This document shows positions 1 to 6,062 of a DNA stretch of 10,755 bases, in pieces. Where the stretch lies: contig DCNF01000014.1 in NCBI GenBank assembly GCA_002322035.1, forward strand, positions 1-10,755, read 5' to 3'. The translations under genes were made by a program, and so were the position numbers. The notes under the pieces are model-generated. The model was not told the DNA's origin and did no database searches. It saw nothing but the letters and a program-made list of their open reading frames with translations. The DNA is from Geobacter sp. UBA1603 (GTDB lineage: Bacteria > Desulfobacterota > Desulfuromonadia > Geobacterales > Pseudopelobacteraceae). The number at the start of each line of letters is the position of its first letter. Within the stretch, counting starts at the first letter, position 1.

Positions 1-41
1 CAGTTCTCAAATTCTGTAGATTCGGCGCGCCAATCACCATT

Positions 42-84
42 GAATCCGATAACTGATTTATCAGCTATCGGATTCTTTTTTTTT
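42..84 (+). terminator. Rho-independent terminator of a convergent gene left of the window
   Basis: A 10-bp perfect stem (GAATCCGATA at 42-51 pairing with 66-75) is extended, past one A/C mismatch, by four more pairs (53-56 with 61-64) around a TTTA loop. Nine T residues follow at 76-84. The T tract lies 3' of the hairpin on the plus strand only, so this terminates rightward transcription from a gene beyond the left edge. On the minus strand the hairpin is preceded by A's and followed by AATGG, so it is a poorer terminator for the hyp operon, though the stem could still act. The hairpin overlaps the 3' end of the minus-strand HAD gene. In bases 1-41 two plus-strand frames reach a stop near here (17-19 and 54-56); the coding frame of the left neighbour cannot be decided. 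Confidence 0.85.
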
Positions 85-660
85 GAGGCCAGTCACCAAT
101 AACCGTTCGGTGCGCCGTAGGAGCATGAAGACAAGTTCGGCGACAGGCCGGTGGGAGTAAGACACGAAGGGGTGGTTGATCCAGCAGGGGCGTGCCCCGG
201 ACAGTATTGCTGCCAGGCAGCCGGTCAGCAGCCTGTCGTCCACCATCAGAATCGAGGAGAGGGGGGTTCCGGTGAGTTCGGCGGTTTTGATCAGGCCATC
301 GGGGTAGGGTTTTTTGCGGACCCCGGCTATAAAGCGGATGCCGGGGAAATTCAGCCCAAACCAGTCTAATCGTGCTCTAGTCGGTTTGTTTGAGAGGATG
401 GCAATCTGCTCTGCCCCGAAGACTTGAACAGCGCGGATAAGCCACTGTTGAACCTGTTCGAGCGGGACCTCGGCACCATGGTGGGCCAGAACACCGTCGA
501 AATCGAGAGCCAGTGCCCGGATGCCCGATGTTTTGAGTTGGTGTGGATCAAGTACGGTTATGGTCTGGCCGGCCGGTGTAGTTTCTGCGAGGGCGGCCAG
601 CTGGTAGCGATGGCGGTGTCCCAGGATGAACCCGGCCAGAATATGTCGTCCGGGGATCAT
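61..660 (-). CDS. HAD-superfamily hydrolase (phosphatase-like, resembling YqeG/IIIA types)
   Basis: A 199-residue soluble protein with the ordered HAD signature: motif I DFDGVL with the nucleophile and acid/base pair D53/D55, motif II ILSNKP with S90, a motif III lysine in RKKP (K116/K117), and motif IV VDDR with D141/D142. No large cap insertion is seen, as in the compact IIIA class. The substrate cannot be read from sequence. The ATG at 660-658 overlaps the TGA of the upstream protoglobin gene (ATGA), which suggests translational coupling and fixes the start. The gene is last in the hypD-globin-HAD run. The C-terminal KKKESDS is encoded by the A tract and one arm of the convergent terminator, so the tail is probably not conserved in homologues. 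The HAD fold is secure from the motifs; the phosphatase role is inferred. Confidence 0.85.
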   Translation of the reverse strand: MIPGRHILAGFILGHRHRYQLAALAETTPAGQTITVLDPHQLKTSGIRALALDFDGVLAHHGAEVPLEQVQQWLIRAVQVFGAEQIAILSNKPTRARLDWFGLNFPGIRFIAGVRKKPYPDGLIKTAELTGTPLSSILMVDDRLLTGCLAAILSGARPCWINHPFVSYSHRPVAELVFMLLRRTERLLVTGLKKKESDS

Positions 661-1556
661 ACCTTGGGCAGATCCTTCTGGACCCGTGAGACAAGGTAGT
701 AGACTATTCCGAGAATCAGGAGCGTTGCCGCCAGAAAAGCCTGCTTCTTCAGGTCATCGTGACGGAGGGTTGAAATCAGTATTTCCCTGATGATGGCAAC
801 GATTACCACGCCGATAAAGACCAGGATGCTGAACCGGCCGCCTTTCAGGCTTTTGATCTCGTTATCCAGAAGCTCGATCATCATCCAGAGGATCAGAAGC
901 GAACCGAGCGCCGTAAATACCCCTTTTTCCACATCCCCCTTGAAAACATGCACGATGTCCCAGCCAAACATGGTCACAATTGCGATTGAAACCACCGCCA
1001 GGGCCAGTACCAGCACCAGATTGAGTCCGTAGGTGAAGCGCTCCGTTGCCTTGATCAGAAATGATTCCACCTTGCGGGAGAGGAATACCTTTTTCAGTTC
1101 CTCTTCACGGTAGGAGCTGCTCATGACATCCAGGTTGATGTCAAGCATCTTTTCAACCGCTTCACGCAGTTTGCGCCGCTGTTCACGGTCTTCATAGCTG
1201 CTGTCGATCAGGTTGAGCAGGAAATGGCGGATCTGGTTCATGGCCGCATTGACAAAATGAACGTTCAGGCCGACCTTGACATGGGCATGGCCGATGCGGG
1301 TCAGGTGGTTGAGGTAGTGATTGTCATAGGTGCCTGAGAACAGTGACATGAACCATGTCGTGTGCATCTCGCGCAGCCGGGGCCGGTTCGCGCCATTGAG
1401 AATCGCCGCGGTTTCCGGCAATCCGTAGAGGTAGTCGTAGAATTCCTGGGAGAAACGCTCACGCTGCTGCTCAGCCAGCGGTTGTAGCGACAGGAGCAGT
1501 TCGGCGTCGTCATCGCTGAAGCGGTAGTGGTCGCGAATTTCCTGCATGGTCATCAT
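657..1556 (-). CDS. Protoglobin-PsiE membrane fusion, putative haem-based gas sensor
   Basis: A 299-residue two-part protein. Residues 1 to about 160 look like a protoglobin/globin-coupled-sensor domain: a hydrophobic globin core, LREMHTTWF carrying H65 in the expected E helix, and IGHAHVKVGL carrying H92, the likely proximal F8 histidine. Residues about 170-291 hold four predicted membrane helices (roughly 177-197, 211-230, 243-262, 272-290). Between and within them are LLILWMMIELLDNEI, LKGGRF and AIIREILI, which resemble the PsiE phosphate-starvation-inducible family. Family knowledge: the G. sulfurreducens globin-coupled sensor has a globin joined to a membrane domain, and its haem is reported to be bound by two histidines, E11 and F8; H65 and H92 fit those positions. 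The start at 1556 is supported by GGGAGG eight or nine bases upstream, inside the end of hypD, only 5 nt away; ATG 1553 is an alternative. A role in sensing O2 or another gas near hydrogenase maturation is inference. Confidence 0.88.
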   Translation of the reverse strand: MMTMQEIRDHYRFSDDDAELLLSLQPLAEQQRERFSQEFYDYLYGLPETAAILNGANRPRLREMHTTWFMSLFSGTYDNHYLNHLTRIGHAHVKVGLNVHFVNAAMNQIRHFLLNLIDSSYEDREQRRKLREAVEKMLDINLDVMSSSYREEELKKVFLSRKVESFLIKATERFTYGLNLVLVLALAVVSIAIVTMFGWDIVHVFKGDVEKGVFTALGSLLILWMMIELLDNEIKSLKGGRFSILVFIGVVIVAIIREILISTLRHDDLKKQAFLAATLLILGIVYYLVSRVQKDLPKV

Positions 1557-1561
1557 TTAAG

Positions 1562-2653
1562 CTACCTCCCGTATTTGTGAGCTGCGGCACAGGTCCCTTC
1601 CGAAGAGACCATGCAAGCTCCGATCGGTGATTCAGGTGTGCAAACCGTGTCGAACAGCGGGCAGTCGAAGGGGGAAACTTTCCCTTTCAACACATCGCCG
1701 CAGCGGCAGGCACGGTTTTCGTTTGCTTCCGGCAGATCAAGCGAAAATACCTGATCCGCATCGAATGCGTCATATTCCTTACGGATGGCAAGCCCGCTTC
1801 CCGGCAGGATGCCAAGGCCGCGCCACGATGCATCGCACGGTTCGAAGACCTGGTCAAGGATGGCGCGGGCTTTGGGGTTGCCTTCCCAGGAGACGGCACG
1901 GCTGTACTGGATCTCGACCGTCGCTCCTCCATTCAAAACCTGGGCCAGCAGCATCTCAATACCCTGCATTACGTCGGCCGGCTCGAAGCCGGTCACCACG
2001 CAGGGGATGCGGTGCTTTTCCACCAGCGGTTTGTAAGCATTGCCGCCGATGACCGTACTGACGTGGGCCGGGCAGAGGTAGCCTGACAGCCCCAGTTCCG
2101 GATCGGCGGTGAGCAGCTCCATCGGCACCGGCATGGTCTTGTGGGAGGCGAGTACGACGTAATTCTCAATCCCGCGGGAGCGGGCTGCAAGGATGCTGGC
2201 TGCGATTGCCGGCGCGGTGGTCTCAAAGCCGACACCAAGAAATACCACGCGGCGGTTAGGGGTCGCTGCGGCCAGGTTAACCGCGTCCAGCGGCGAATAA
2301 ACGATGCGAATATCCGCGCCGCTGGCCCGCTCTTCCATGAGTGAGGAACGGCTGCCGGGCACCCGCAGCATGTCGCCGAAGGTGGCCACGATGCAGTCAG
2401 GCAGACGGGCGCAGGCCAGCGCTTTGTCCACATAGCCGACCGGGGTCACGCAGACCGGGCAGCCGGGACCGGACACGAGCCGGACGTTTTCCGGCAGAAG
2501 CGAGCGGATGCCGTACTGGTAGATCGACATGGTATGGGTACCGCACACCTCCATGAAACTGACCGGTCGTTGCAGATGTTTTGCCATTCCCGCAATGTTG
2601 GCGGCCATGGTGCGGACCAGTTCGCGGTCGCGGAATTCGTTCTGGTAGTTCAT
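1562..2653 (-). CDS. hypD: [NiFe]-hydrogenase maturation protein HypD
   Basis: A 363-residue full-length HypD, the iron-sulfur scaffold on which, with HypC, the Fe(CN)2CO group of [NiFe] hydrogenases is assembled in the cytoplasm. Seen in sequence: EVCGTHT with C37, GPGCPVC with C65 and C68, GVGFETTAP, LCPAHVS, VTGFEP, ILPGSGL, and the cysteine-rich C-terminal region (CRCGDVL, FDCPLF, VCTPESPIGACMVSSEGTC) that binds the [4Fe-4S] cluster in this family. The ATG at 2653 has GGAG five bases upstream. The usual direct hypC-hypD junction is broken here: a toxin-antitoxin pair lies between them, and a consensus TATAAT sits just upstream of hypD. The protoglobin gene follows after 5 nt. No hypE follows within the window. 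Confidence 0.98.
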   Translation of the reverse strand: MNYQNEFRDRELVRTMAANIAGMAKHLQRPVSFMEVCGTHTMSIYQYGIRSLLPENVRLVSGPGCPVCVTPVGYVDKALACARLPDCIVATFGDMLRVPGSRSSLMEERASGADIRIVYSPLDAVNLAAATPNRRVVFLGVGFETTAPAIAASILAARSRGIENYVVLASHKTMPVPMELLTADPELGLSGYLCPAHVSTVIGGNAYKPLVEKHRIPCVVTGFEPADVMQGIEMLLAQVLNGGATVEIQYSRAVSWEGNPKARAILDQVFEPCDASWRGLGILPGSGLAIRKEYDAFDADQVFSLDLPEANENRACRCGDVLKGKVSPFDCPLFDTVCTPESPIGACMVSSEGTCAAAHKYGR

Positions 2654-2674
2654 CGATGCTCCACGAGGATTTTC

Positions 2675-2680
2675 ATTATA
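2675..2680 (-). promoter_or_regulatory. Candidate -10 box of a hypD promoter
   Basis: A perfect TATAAT on the minus strand lies in the 58-bp gap between the antitoxin stop and the hypD start. Transcription from it would begin near 2668 and give a leader of about 15 nt that still contains the hypD ribosome-binding site. No good -35 hexamer is seen at 16-18 bp (TTCCTG or ATTCCT), so it may be weak, need an activator, or be chance. It could restore hypD expression downstream of the toxin-antitoxin insert. Confidence 0.4.
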
Positions 2681-2711
2681 TTGTTGGTTCTCCCTGCAGG
2701 AATGACGTGTC

Positions 2712-3014
2712 CTAAGCCGTAACCGTTTCCGGAGTAATGCTCAGTCTCAGGCCGACTCCATGCAGCAGGTTGAAGAGAGTGCGAATTTCCGGGTTCCCCC
2801 GGCGTGACAAGGTGCGATACAAGCTTTCACGATTCAGATGCGCCTTATTTGCAACCGCCGCCATGCCGCCATTGGCCTCGGCAACATTACGCAGCGCTAG
2901 CAGGAAGGCTTCTCTGTCACCTTCTTCAAGCGCGGCATTCAGATAGGCTGCGGCTTCAGCCGGATCTTTCAGCGCTTCAATCAGATCCTTCTGATATTCA
3001 GTTACATGTGCCAT
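2712..3014 (-). CDS. HigA-like antitoxin, HI1420 family (helix-turn-helix)
   Basis: A 100-residue antitoxin of the HI1420-type probable addiction-module family, which binds DNA and neutralises a RelE/HigB-like toxin encoded just upstream. The N-terminal part begins MAHVTEYQKDLIEALKD; such family members typically start with a short stretch before DPEEAAAYLNAAL, seen here as DPAEAAAYLNAAL. The helix-turn-helix lies at about residues 49-90, with MAAVANKAHLNRESLYRTLS and LFNLLHGVGLRLSI. The start at 3014 is chosen over an upstream in-frame ATG because GAAGGAG sits eight bases before it and homologues start here. It overlaps the 3' end of the toxin frame by 17 nt, the normal toxin-first arrangement. 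The gene is intact although its partner is frameshifted. Confidence 0.92.
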   Translation of the reverse strand: MAHVTEYQKDLIEALKDPAEAAAYLNAALEEGDREAFLLALRNVAEANGGMAAVANKAHLNRESLYRTLSRRGNPEIRTLFNLLHGVGLRLSITPETVTA

Positions 3015-3353
3015 GAGAGTTTCTCCTTCTGTAGTCATGCAGGTAGCCGGCGGCCTGTGCAATATCCCGTTTCTGGCTCCCTTTGATGCCACCCATCAAG
3101 AGCAGGATAATCCGGTTTTCTTCTTTGGCGAAATATATGCGATACCCAGGCCCGTAATCGATCCGCAATTCCCAGACACCGTCATCAATGTGCTTGTGAT
3201 CGCCAAAATTTCCTAAACGGACCCGGTCGAGCCGGACACGAATTTTAGCACGTCCGTTTACGTCGCGAAGCTCTTCCAGCCATTCCTTAATGGCGCGGTG
3301 CCATGTTCCGTTTTGTAATAGTCAATTTCTTGTGGAAATACTTGCATAGTCAT
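2998..3353 (-). pseudogene. Frameshifted HigB/RelE-like toxin, HI1419 family (Gp49-like)
   Basis: Two minus-strand frames together encode one toxin. From ATG 3353 the first frame reads MTMQVFPQEIDYYKTEHGTAP and then runs off into a stop near 3260. The second frame takes over with KEWLEELRDVNGRAKI and continues through LGNFGD, ELRIDYGPGYRIYF and ILLLMGGIKGSQKRDI to a TGA at 2998-3000. The frames join at CCATTAAGG (3285-3293 on the minus strand). One extra T there would give A-P-F-K-E-W-L, matching the family pattern of a Pro-Phe followed by EWL, so a single-base deletion is the simplest reading. The repaired protein would be 118 residues, or 116 from the second ATG. No suitable start exists in the second frame, so the present gene should be inactive unless this is a sequencing error. 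Family toxins are ribosome-dependent mRNA interferases. Confidence 0.85.
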
Positions 3354-3382
3354 ATGTTAGCCTATAAGCTACAATTTAGCAA
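3354..3382 (-). promoter_or_regulatory. Candidate sigma70 promoter of the toxin-antitoxin pair
   Basis: On the minus strand TTGCTA (3382-3377) and TAACAT (3359-3354) are separated by exactly 17 bp in a clearly AT-rich stretch upstream of the toxin. The -10 box abuts the first ATG, so a transcript would start close to the second ATG (3347) and be nearly leaderless for the toxin. That, with the lack of a Shine-Dalgarno before the toxin against a strong one before the antitoxin, fits higher antitoxin output. This is a prediction from hexamers only. Confidence 0.35.
3358..3371. promoter_or_regulatory. Candidate antitoxin operator palindrome
   Basis: The 14-mer TAGCCTATAAGCTA (plus strand) is a near-perfect inverted repeat: TAGC and GCTA arms around a central TATA, with 12 of 14 positions symmetric. 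It overlaps the predicted -10 region of the toxin-antitoxin promoter. Antitoxins of this kind usually repress their own operon by binding such palindromes, so this is a natural HigA-like operator candidate. Confidence 0.4.
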
Positions 3383-3457
3383 GGTGGATTGTGCGGGTTG
3401 GAGTGTCAGCGAATAGGCTGAATCGTGTGTTCTCGCCGTTTGATGATTATGAAGCAG

Positions 3458-3688
3458 CTACGCCATGTCCTCATCACGAAAGACTTCCCGCATCAGCCGC
3501 AGGGTCTCTTCCGCCTCGACCGGATCGAGCTTTGAAATTGCAAAACCGGCGTGGACAATCACAAAATCTCCAGGGTTAACCTCGTCGCCCAGCAGCATCA
3601 GGCTGGCTTCCCTGCGGACACCGTCTACTTCGGCAATGGCGGTGTCGCCATCTTTTTCCATGATTTTCATCGGTACGCCAAGACACAT
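3458..3688 (-). CDS. hypC: [NiFe]-hydrogenase maturation chaperone HypC/HupF
   Basis: A 76-residue HypC, the small chaperone that, with HypD, carries the iron-cyanide-CO unit and delivers it to the hydrogenase large subunit. It begins with the invariant MCLGVPMKI, whose C2 becomes N-terminal after Met removal, and contains the conserved GDFVIVHAGFAISKLD with its histidine. The ATG at 3688 is fixed by homology and by GGAGGA eight or nine bases upstream; the longer in-frame start at 3721 would place residues ahead of the essential cysteine. It starts 1 nt after the hypF stop (TGATATG), so translation is probably coupled. The next 104 bp hold no gene and lead into the toxin-antitoxin promoter region; no terminator hairpin was found there. 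Confidence 0.97.
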   Translation of the reverse strand: MCLGVPMKIMEKDGDTAIAEVDGVRREASLMLLGDEVNPGDFVIVHAGFAISKLDPVEAEETLRLMREVFRDEDMA

Positions 3689-3689
3689 A

Positions 3690-6062
3690 TCAACAGTTCC
3701 TCCGTGATGTCCATCCGGCAATTGCCGTCTGCCCCAGAGCGATGCAGCCGTCGTTGGGCGGGGTCAGGCGATGAGTGAATACCTCCAGGCCCCTTTTTGT
3801 CAAGCCAGTATACAGCAAATCGGTCAGGAGGCGATTCTGAAACACTCCTCCGCTTAACAACACTCGGGTAAGGCCGGATTCAGCAGCGATACGGCAGCAG
3901 GTCTCAATCGAGGCCTCTGCCACTGTGCAGTGGAAACGAAGGGCGACTGTTGACGGCAGGATACCGGCTTGCAGGTCGCCCAGCATCGCTGGAAAAGCTG
4001 GGGTCAAATCCACATCAGTATTTGTGATAAAAGGGTAGGGAGTGTTGTCGCTGCCGCTCTCGGCCAGTGCTTCAAGCTCAATTGCTGCCTGGCCGTCATA
4101 CGACACATTCTGTCGTAACCCGATCAGTGCGGCGGCGGCATCGAACAGCCGTCCGCAGCTGGAGGTAAGCGGAGAGTTGAGTCCCCGCTCGAGCATGGCC
4201 GAAAATAGCGGGCGCTGTTCGGTTGAAAGTTTGCGGGCAGCAGGCAGGTCGAGATCGAATGCGGCCTGTCCAAGGGAGCAGAAAAGCAGCGCCAGCGCCA
4301 TTCGCCAGGGCTCACGTACGGCGGCATCGCCGCCGGGCAGAAGGACCTGCCGGAAATGGGCCGCCCGGCAGAATCGATCATAACTACCGATCAGAAATTC
4401 GCCACCCCAGACCGTGCCGTCATCACCGTAGCCCGTGCCGTCGAAAATCAAACCGATCACATCACCGGTCAGCCGGTTATCAGCAAGACAGGCCGCAAGA
4501 TGGGCATGGTGATGCTGCACCTTGACCAACGTCAGCGCATTGGCTGCGGCATACTGTTCGGCAAAGACCGAAGAGAGGTAATCGGGATGGTTGTCACAGG
4601 CCACGAGTTCGGGCTGTATCCGGAACAGTTCGCCCAGATGGTCGATGGCCTGGTGGTAAGAGTCACTGGTGGCGTCATTCTGGAGATCGCCGATGTGCTG
4701 GCTCAGGATGGCGCGGTCATGGTCGGCCAGGCAGACGGCGCTCTTCAGTTCGGCGCCGGTTGCCAACAGTGGCGGAACATGAAACGGCAGCGGAACTGCC
4801 CGCGGGGCATAGCCGCGGGCCCGGCGGTAGAAAAGCGGCGCACCCTGGAAAACCCGGATGACGGAATCATCCTGGCGGATCTGGATCGGCCGGTTGTGGA
4901 TCAGAAACGCATCGGCGATCGCTCCCAGTCGTTTTCGGGCGTCTTCGTCGTGGAAGGCGATCGGTTCATCGGATATATTGCCGCTCGTCATGACTAATGC
5001 AGTGAACGTCGCCGGTTTTCCCCCGCCGACTGGATCGGCCAGGCAATCCGCCACCGCGGTATCTGGTGGCTCAGAGAACAGCAGATGATGGATCGGGGTA
5101 TGCGGCAGCATCAGGCCAAGCCAGGCGTTATTGGGGGCGATCCCATCCGCCAGGCCCGAATCGGGTCTGCGCCTGACGATTACAATCGGTGCTTCCGGCG
5201 AGGCGAGCAGGCGCTCCTCCAGCGGATCGAGCTCTGCCAGCCGTCGGGCGGCGGCGATGTCGGCGGCCATGACGGCGAACGGTTTTTCATCACGCTGTTT
5301 GCGACGGCGCAGGAGTGCGACAGCGTGAAAATTCGCGGCATCGGCCGCCAGATGGTAACCACCGATCCCCTTCACGGCCAGAATCAAGCCTTCTGACAGC
5401 ATACGGCGTGCCTGATCCAAAGCCTCTTCTCCAGTTGCCAGGGGCCTGCCGTCGTTGTTCTGCAGTTCAAGCCGCGGTCCGCATTGCGGGCAGCAGAGCG
5501 GCTGGGCATGAAAACGGCGGTCGGCCGGATCGTCGTATTCTTTCCGGCAGTTCCCGCACAGGGGAAAACCGGCCATGGTAGTTGAGGGGCGGTCGTAGGG
5601 GATGGCGGTGATGATGCTGTAGCGGGGGCCGCAGTTGGTACAGGTGATAAACGGATGCCGAAAGCGGCGGTCGGCCGGATCGTGCAGTTCGTGCCGGCAG
5701 TCATCGCACAGGGCCGTATCGGGTGGAATCTGGGCCGTTACGCTGCCATTGCTGGTGCTTTCGAGGATCTTGAAACAGGTTTCCTCATCCCGGTCAGGAA
5801 GCTGTGTGCGGGTTATTGAGGTGATGACGGACAGAGGTGGGGCCTCGGCCTGCAGCCGCCGCAAGAAGTGACCCAGCCGTTCAGCGGTGGATTGTGCCTC
5901 GATGATCACCCCGGCCGGCGAGTTGCCGATCCAGCCGGTCAGCCCCAGGTCGGCAGCGAGGCGAAAGACAAAGGGGCGGAAACCCACCCCCTGGACGATG
6001 CCGGCAATAGCGATGGCAATACGGGCTATCGGGCGCCTCCTTCCCGGAGCCAGCGGTACCAC
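3690..6062 (-). CDS. hypF: Carbamoyltransferase HypF
   Basis: HypF turns carbamoyl phosphate and ATP into carbamoyl-adenylate and passes the carbamoyl group to the HypE C-terminal cysteine, the source of the CN ligands. All domains are present in order (790-residue numbering from GTG 6062): acylphosphatase (IVQGVGFRPF, about 13-95), two zinc-finger repeats (CDDC...CTNC and CGNC...CPQC, about 118-190), a YrdC-like domain (KGIGGYHLAADAAN, RRRKQRDEKPFAVM), and a Kae1-like carbamoyltransferase domain with HHHAH near 514, FDGTGYGDDGTVWGGE near 540 and LLSGGVFQN near 735. The start is uncertain. The ideal site, AGGAGG plus 6 nt, points to ATA at 6029, overlapping the hypB stop. The nearest conventional start is GTG 6062 (used here), and ATG 6143 would overlap hypB by 118 nt. 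hypC follows after 1 nt. Confidence 0.95.
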   Translation of the reverse strand: MVPLAPGRRRPIARIAIAIAGIVQGVGFRPFVFRLAADLGLTGWIGNSPAGVIIEAQSTAERLGHFLRRLQAEAPPLSVITSITRTQLPDRDEETCFKILESTSNGSVTAQIPPDTALCDDCRHELHDPADRRFRHPFITCTNCGPRYSIITAIPYDRPSTTMAGFPLCGNCRKEYDDPADRRFHAQPLCCPQCGPRLELQNNDGRPLATGEEALDQARRMLSEGLILAVKGIGGYHLAADAANFHAVALLRRRKQRDEKPFAVMAADIAAARRLAELDPLEERLLASPEAPIVIVRRRPDSGLADGIAPNNAWLGLMLPHTPIHHLLFSEPPDTAVADCLADPVGGGKPATFTALVMTSGNISDEPIAFHDEDARKRLGAIADAFLIHNRPIQIRQDDSVIRVFQGAPLFYRRARGYAPRAVPLPFHVPPLLATGAELKSAVCLADHDRAILSQHIGDLQNDATSDSYHQAIDHLGELFRIQPELVACDNHPDYLSSVFAEQYAAANALTLVKVQHHHAHLAACLADNRLTGDVIGLIFDGTGYGDDGTVWGGEFLIGSYDRFCRAAHFRQVLLPGGDAAVREPWRMALALLFCSLGQAAFDLDLPAARKLSTEQRPLFSAMLERGLNSPLTSSCGRLFDAAAALIGLRQNVSYDGQAAIELEALAESGSDNTPYPFITNTDVDLTPAFPAMLGDLQAGILPSTVALRFHCTVAEASIETCCRIAAESGLTRVLLSGGVFQNRLLTDLLYTGLTKRGLEVFTHRLTPPNDGCIALGQTAIAGWTSRRNC

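Noticed and set aside
1..41. A possible tRNA or tmRNA 3' end (sequence ending CGCGCCA before the terminator)
   Set aside because: No T-arm pattern (GGTTCRANNCC type) or acceptor pairing can be made from the bases present.
2689..2712. CATTCCTGCAGG near the antitoxin stop, similar to the edge of common interspersed GTCATTCC repeats, as a possible insertion scar
   Set aside because: Only a short stretch matches, there is no second copy near hypC, and no target-site duplication could be found.
4356..4997. A 213-codon plus-strand frame opposite hypF
   Set aside because: It is antisense to strongly conserved HypF sequence, has no family resemblance, and is expected from the high GC content.
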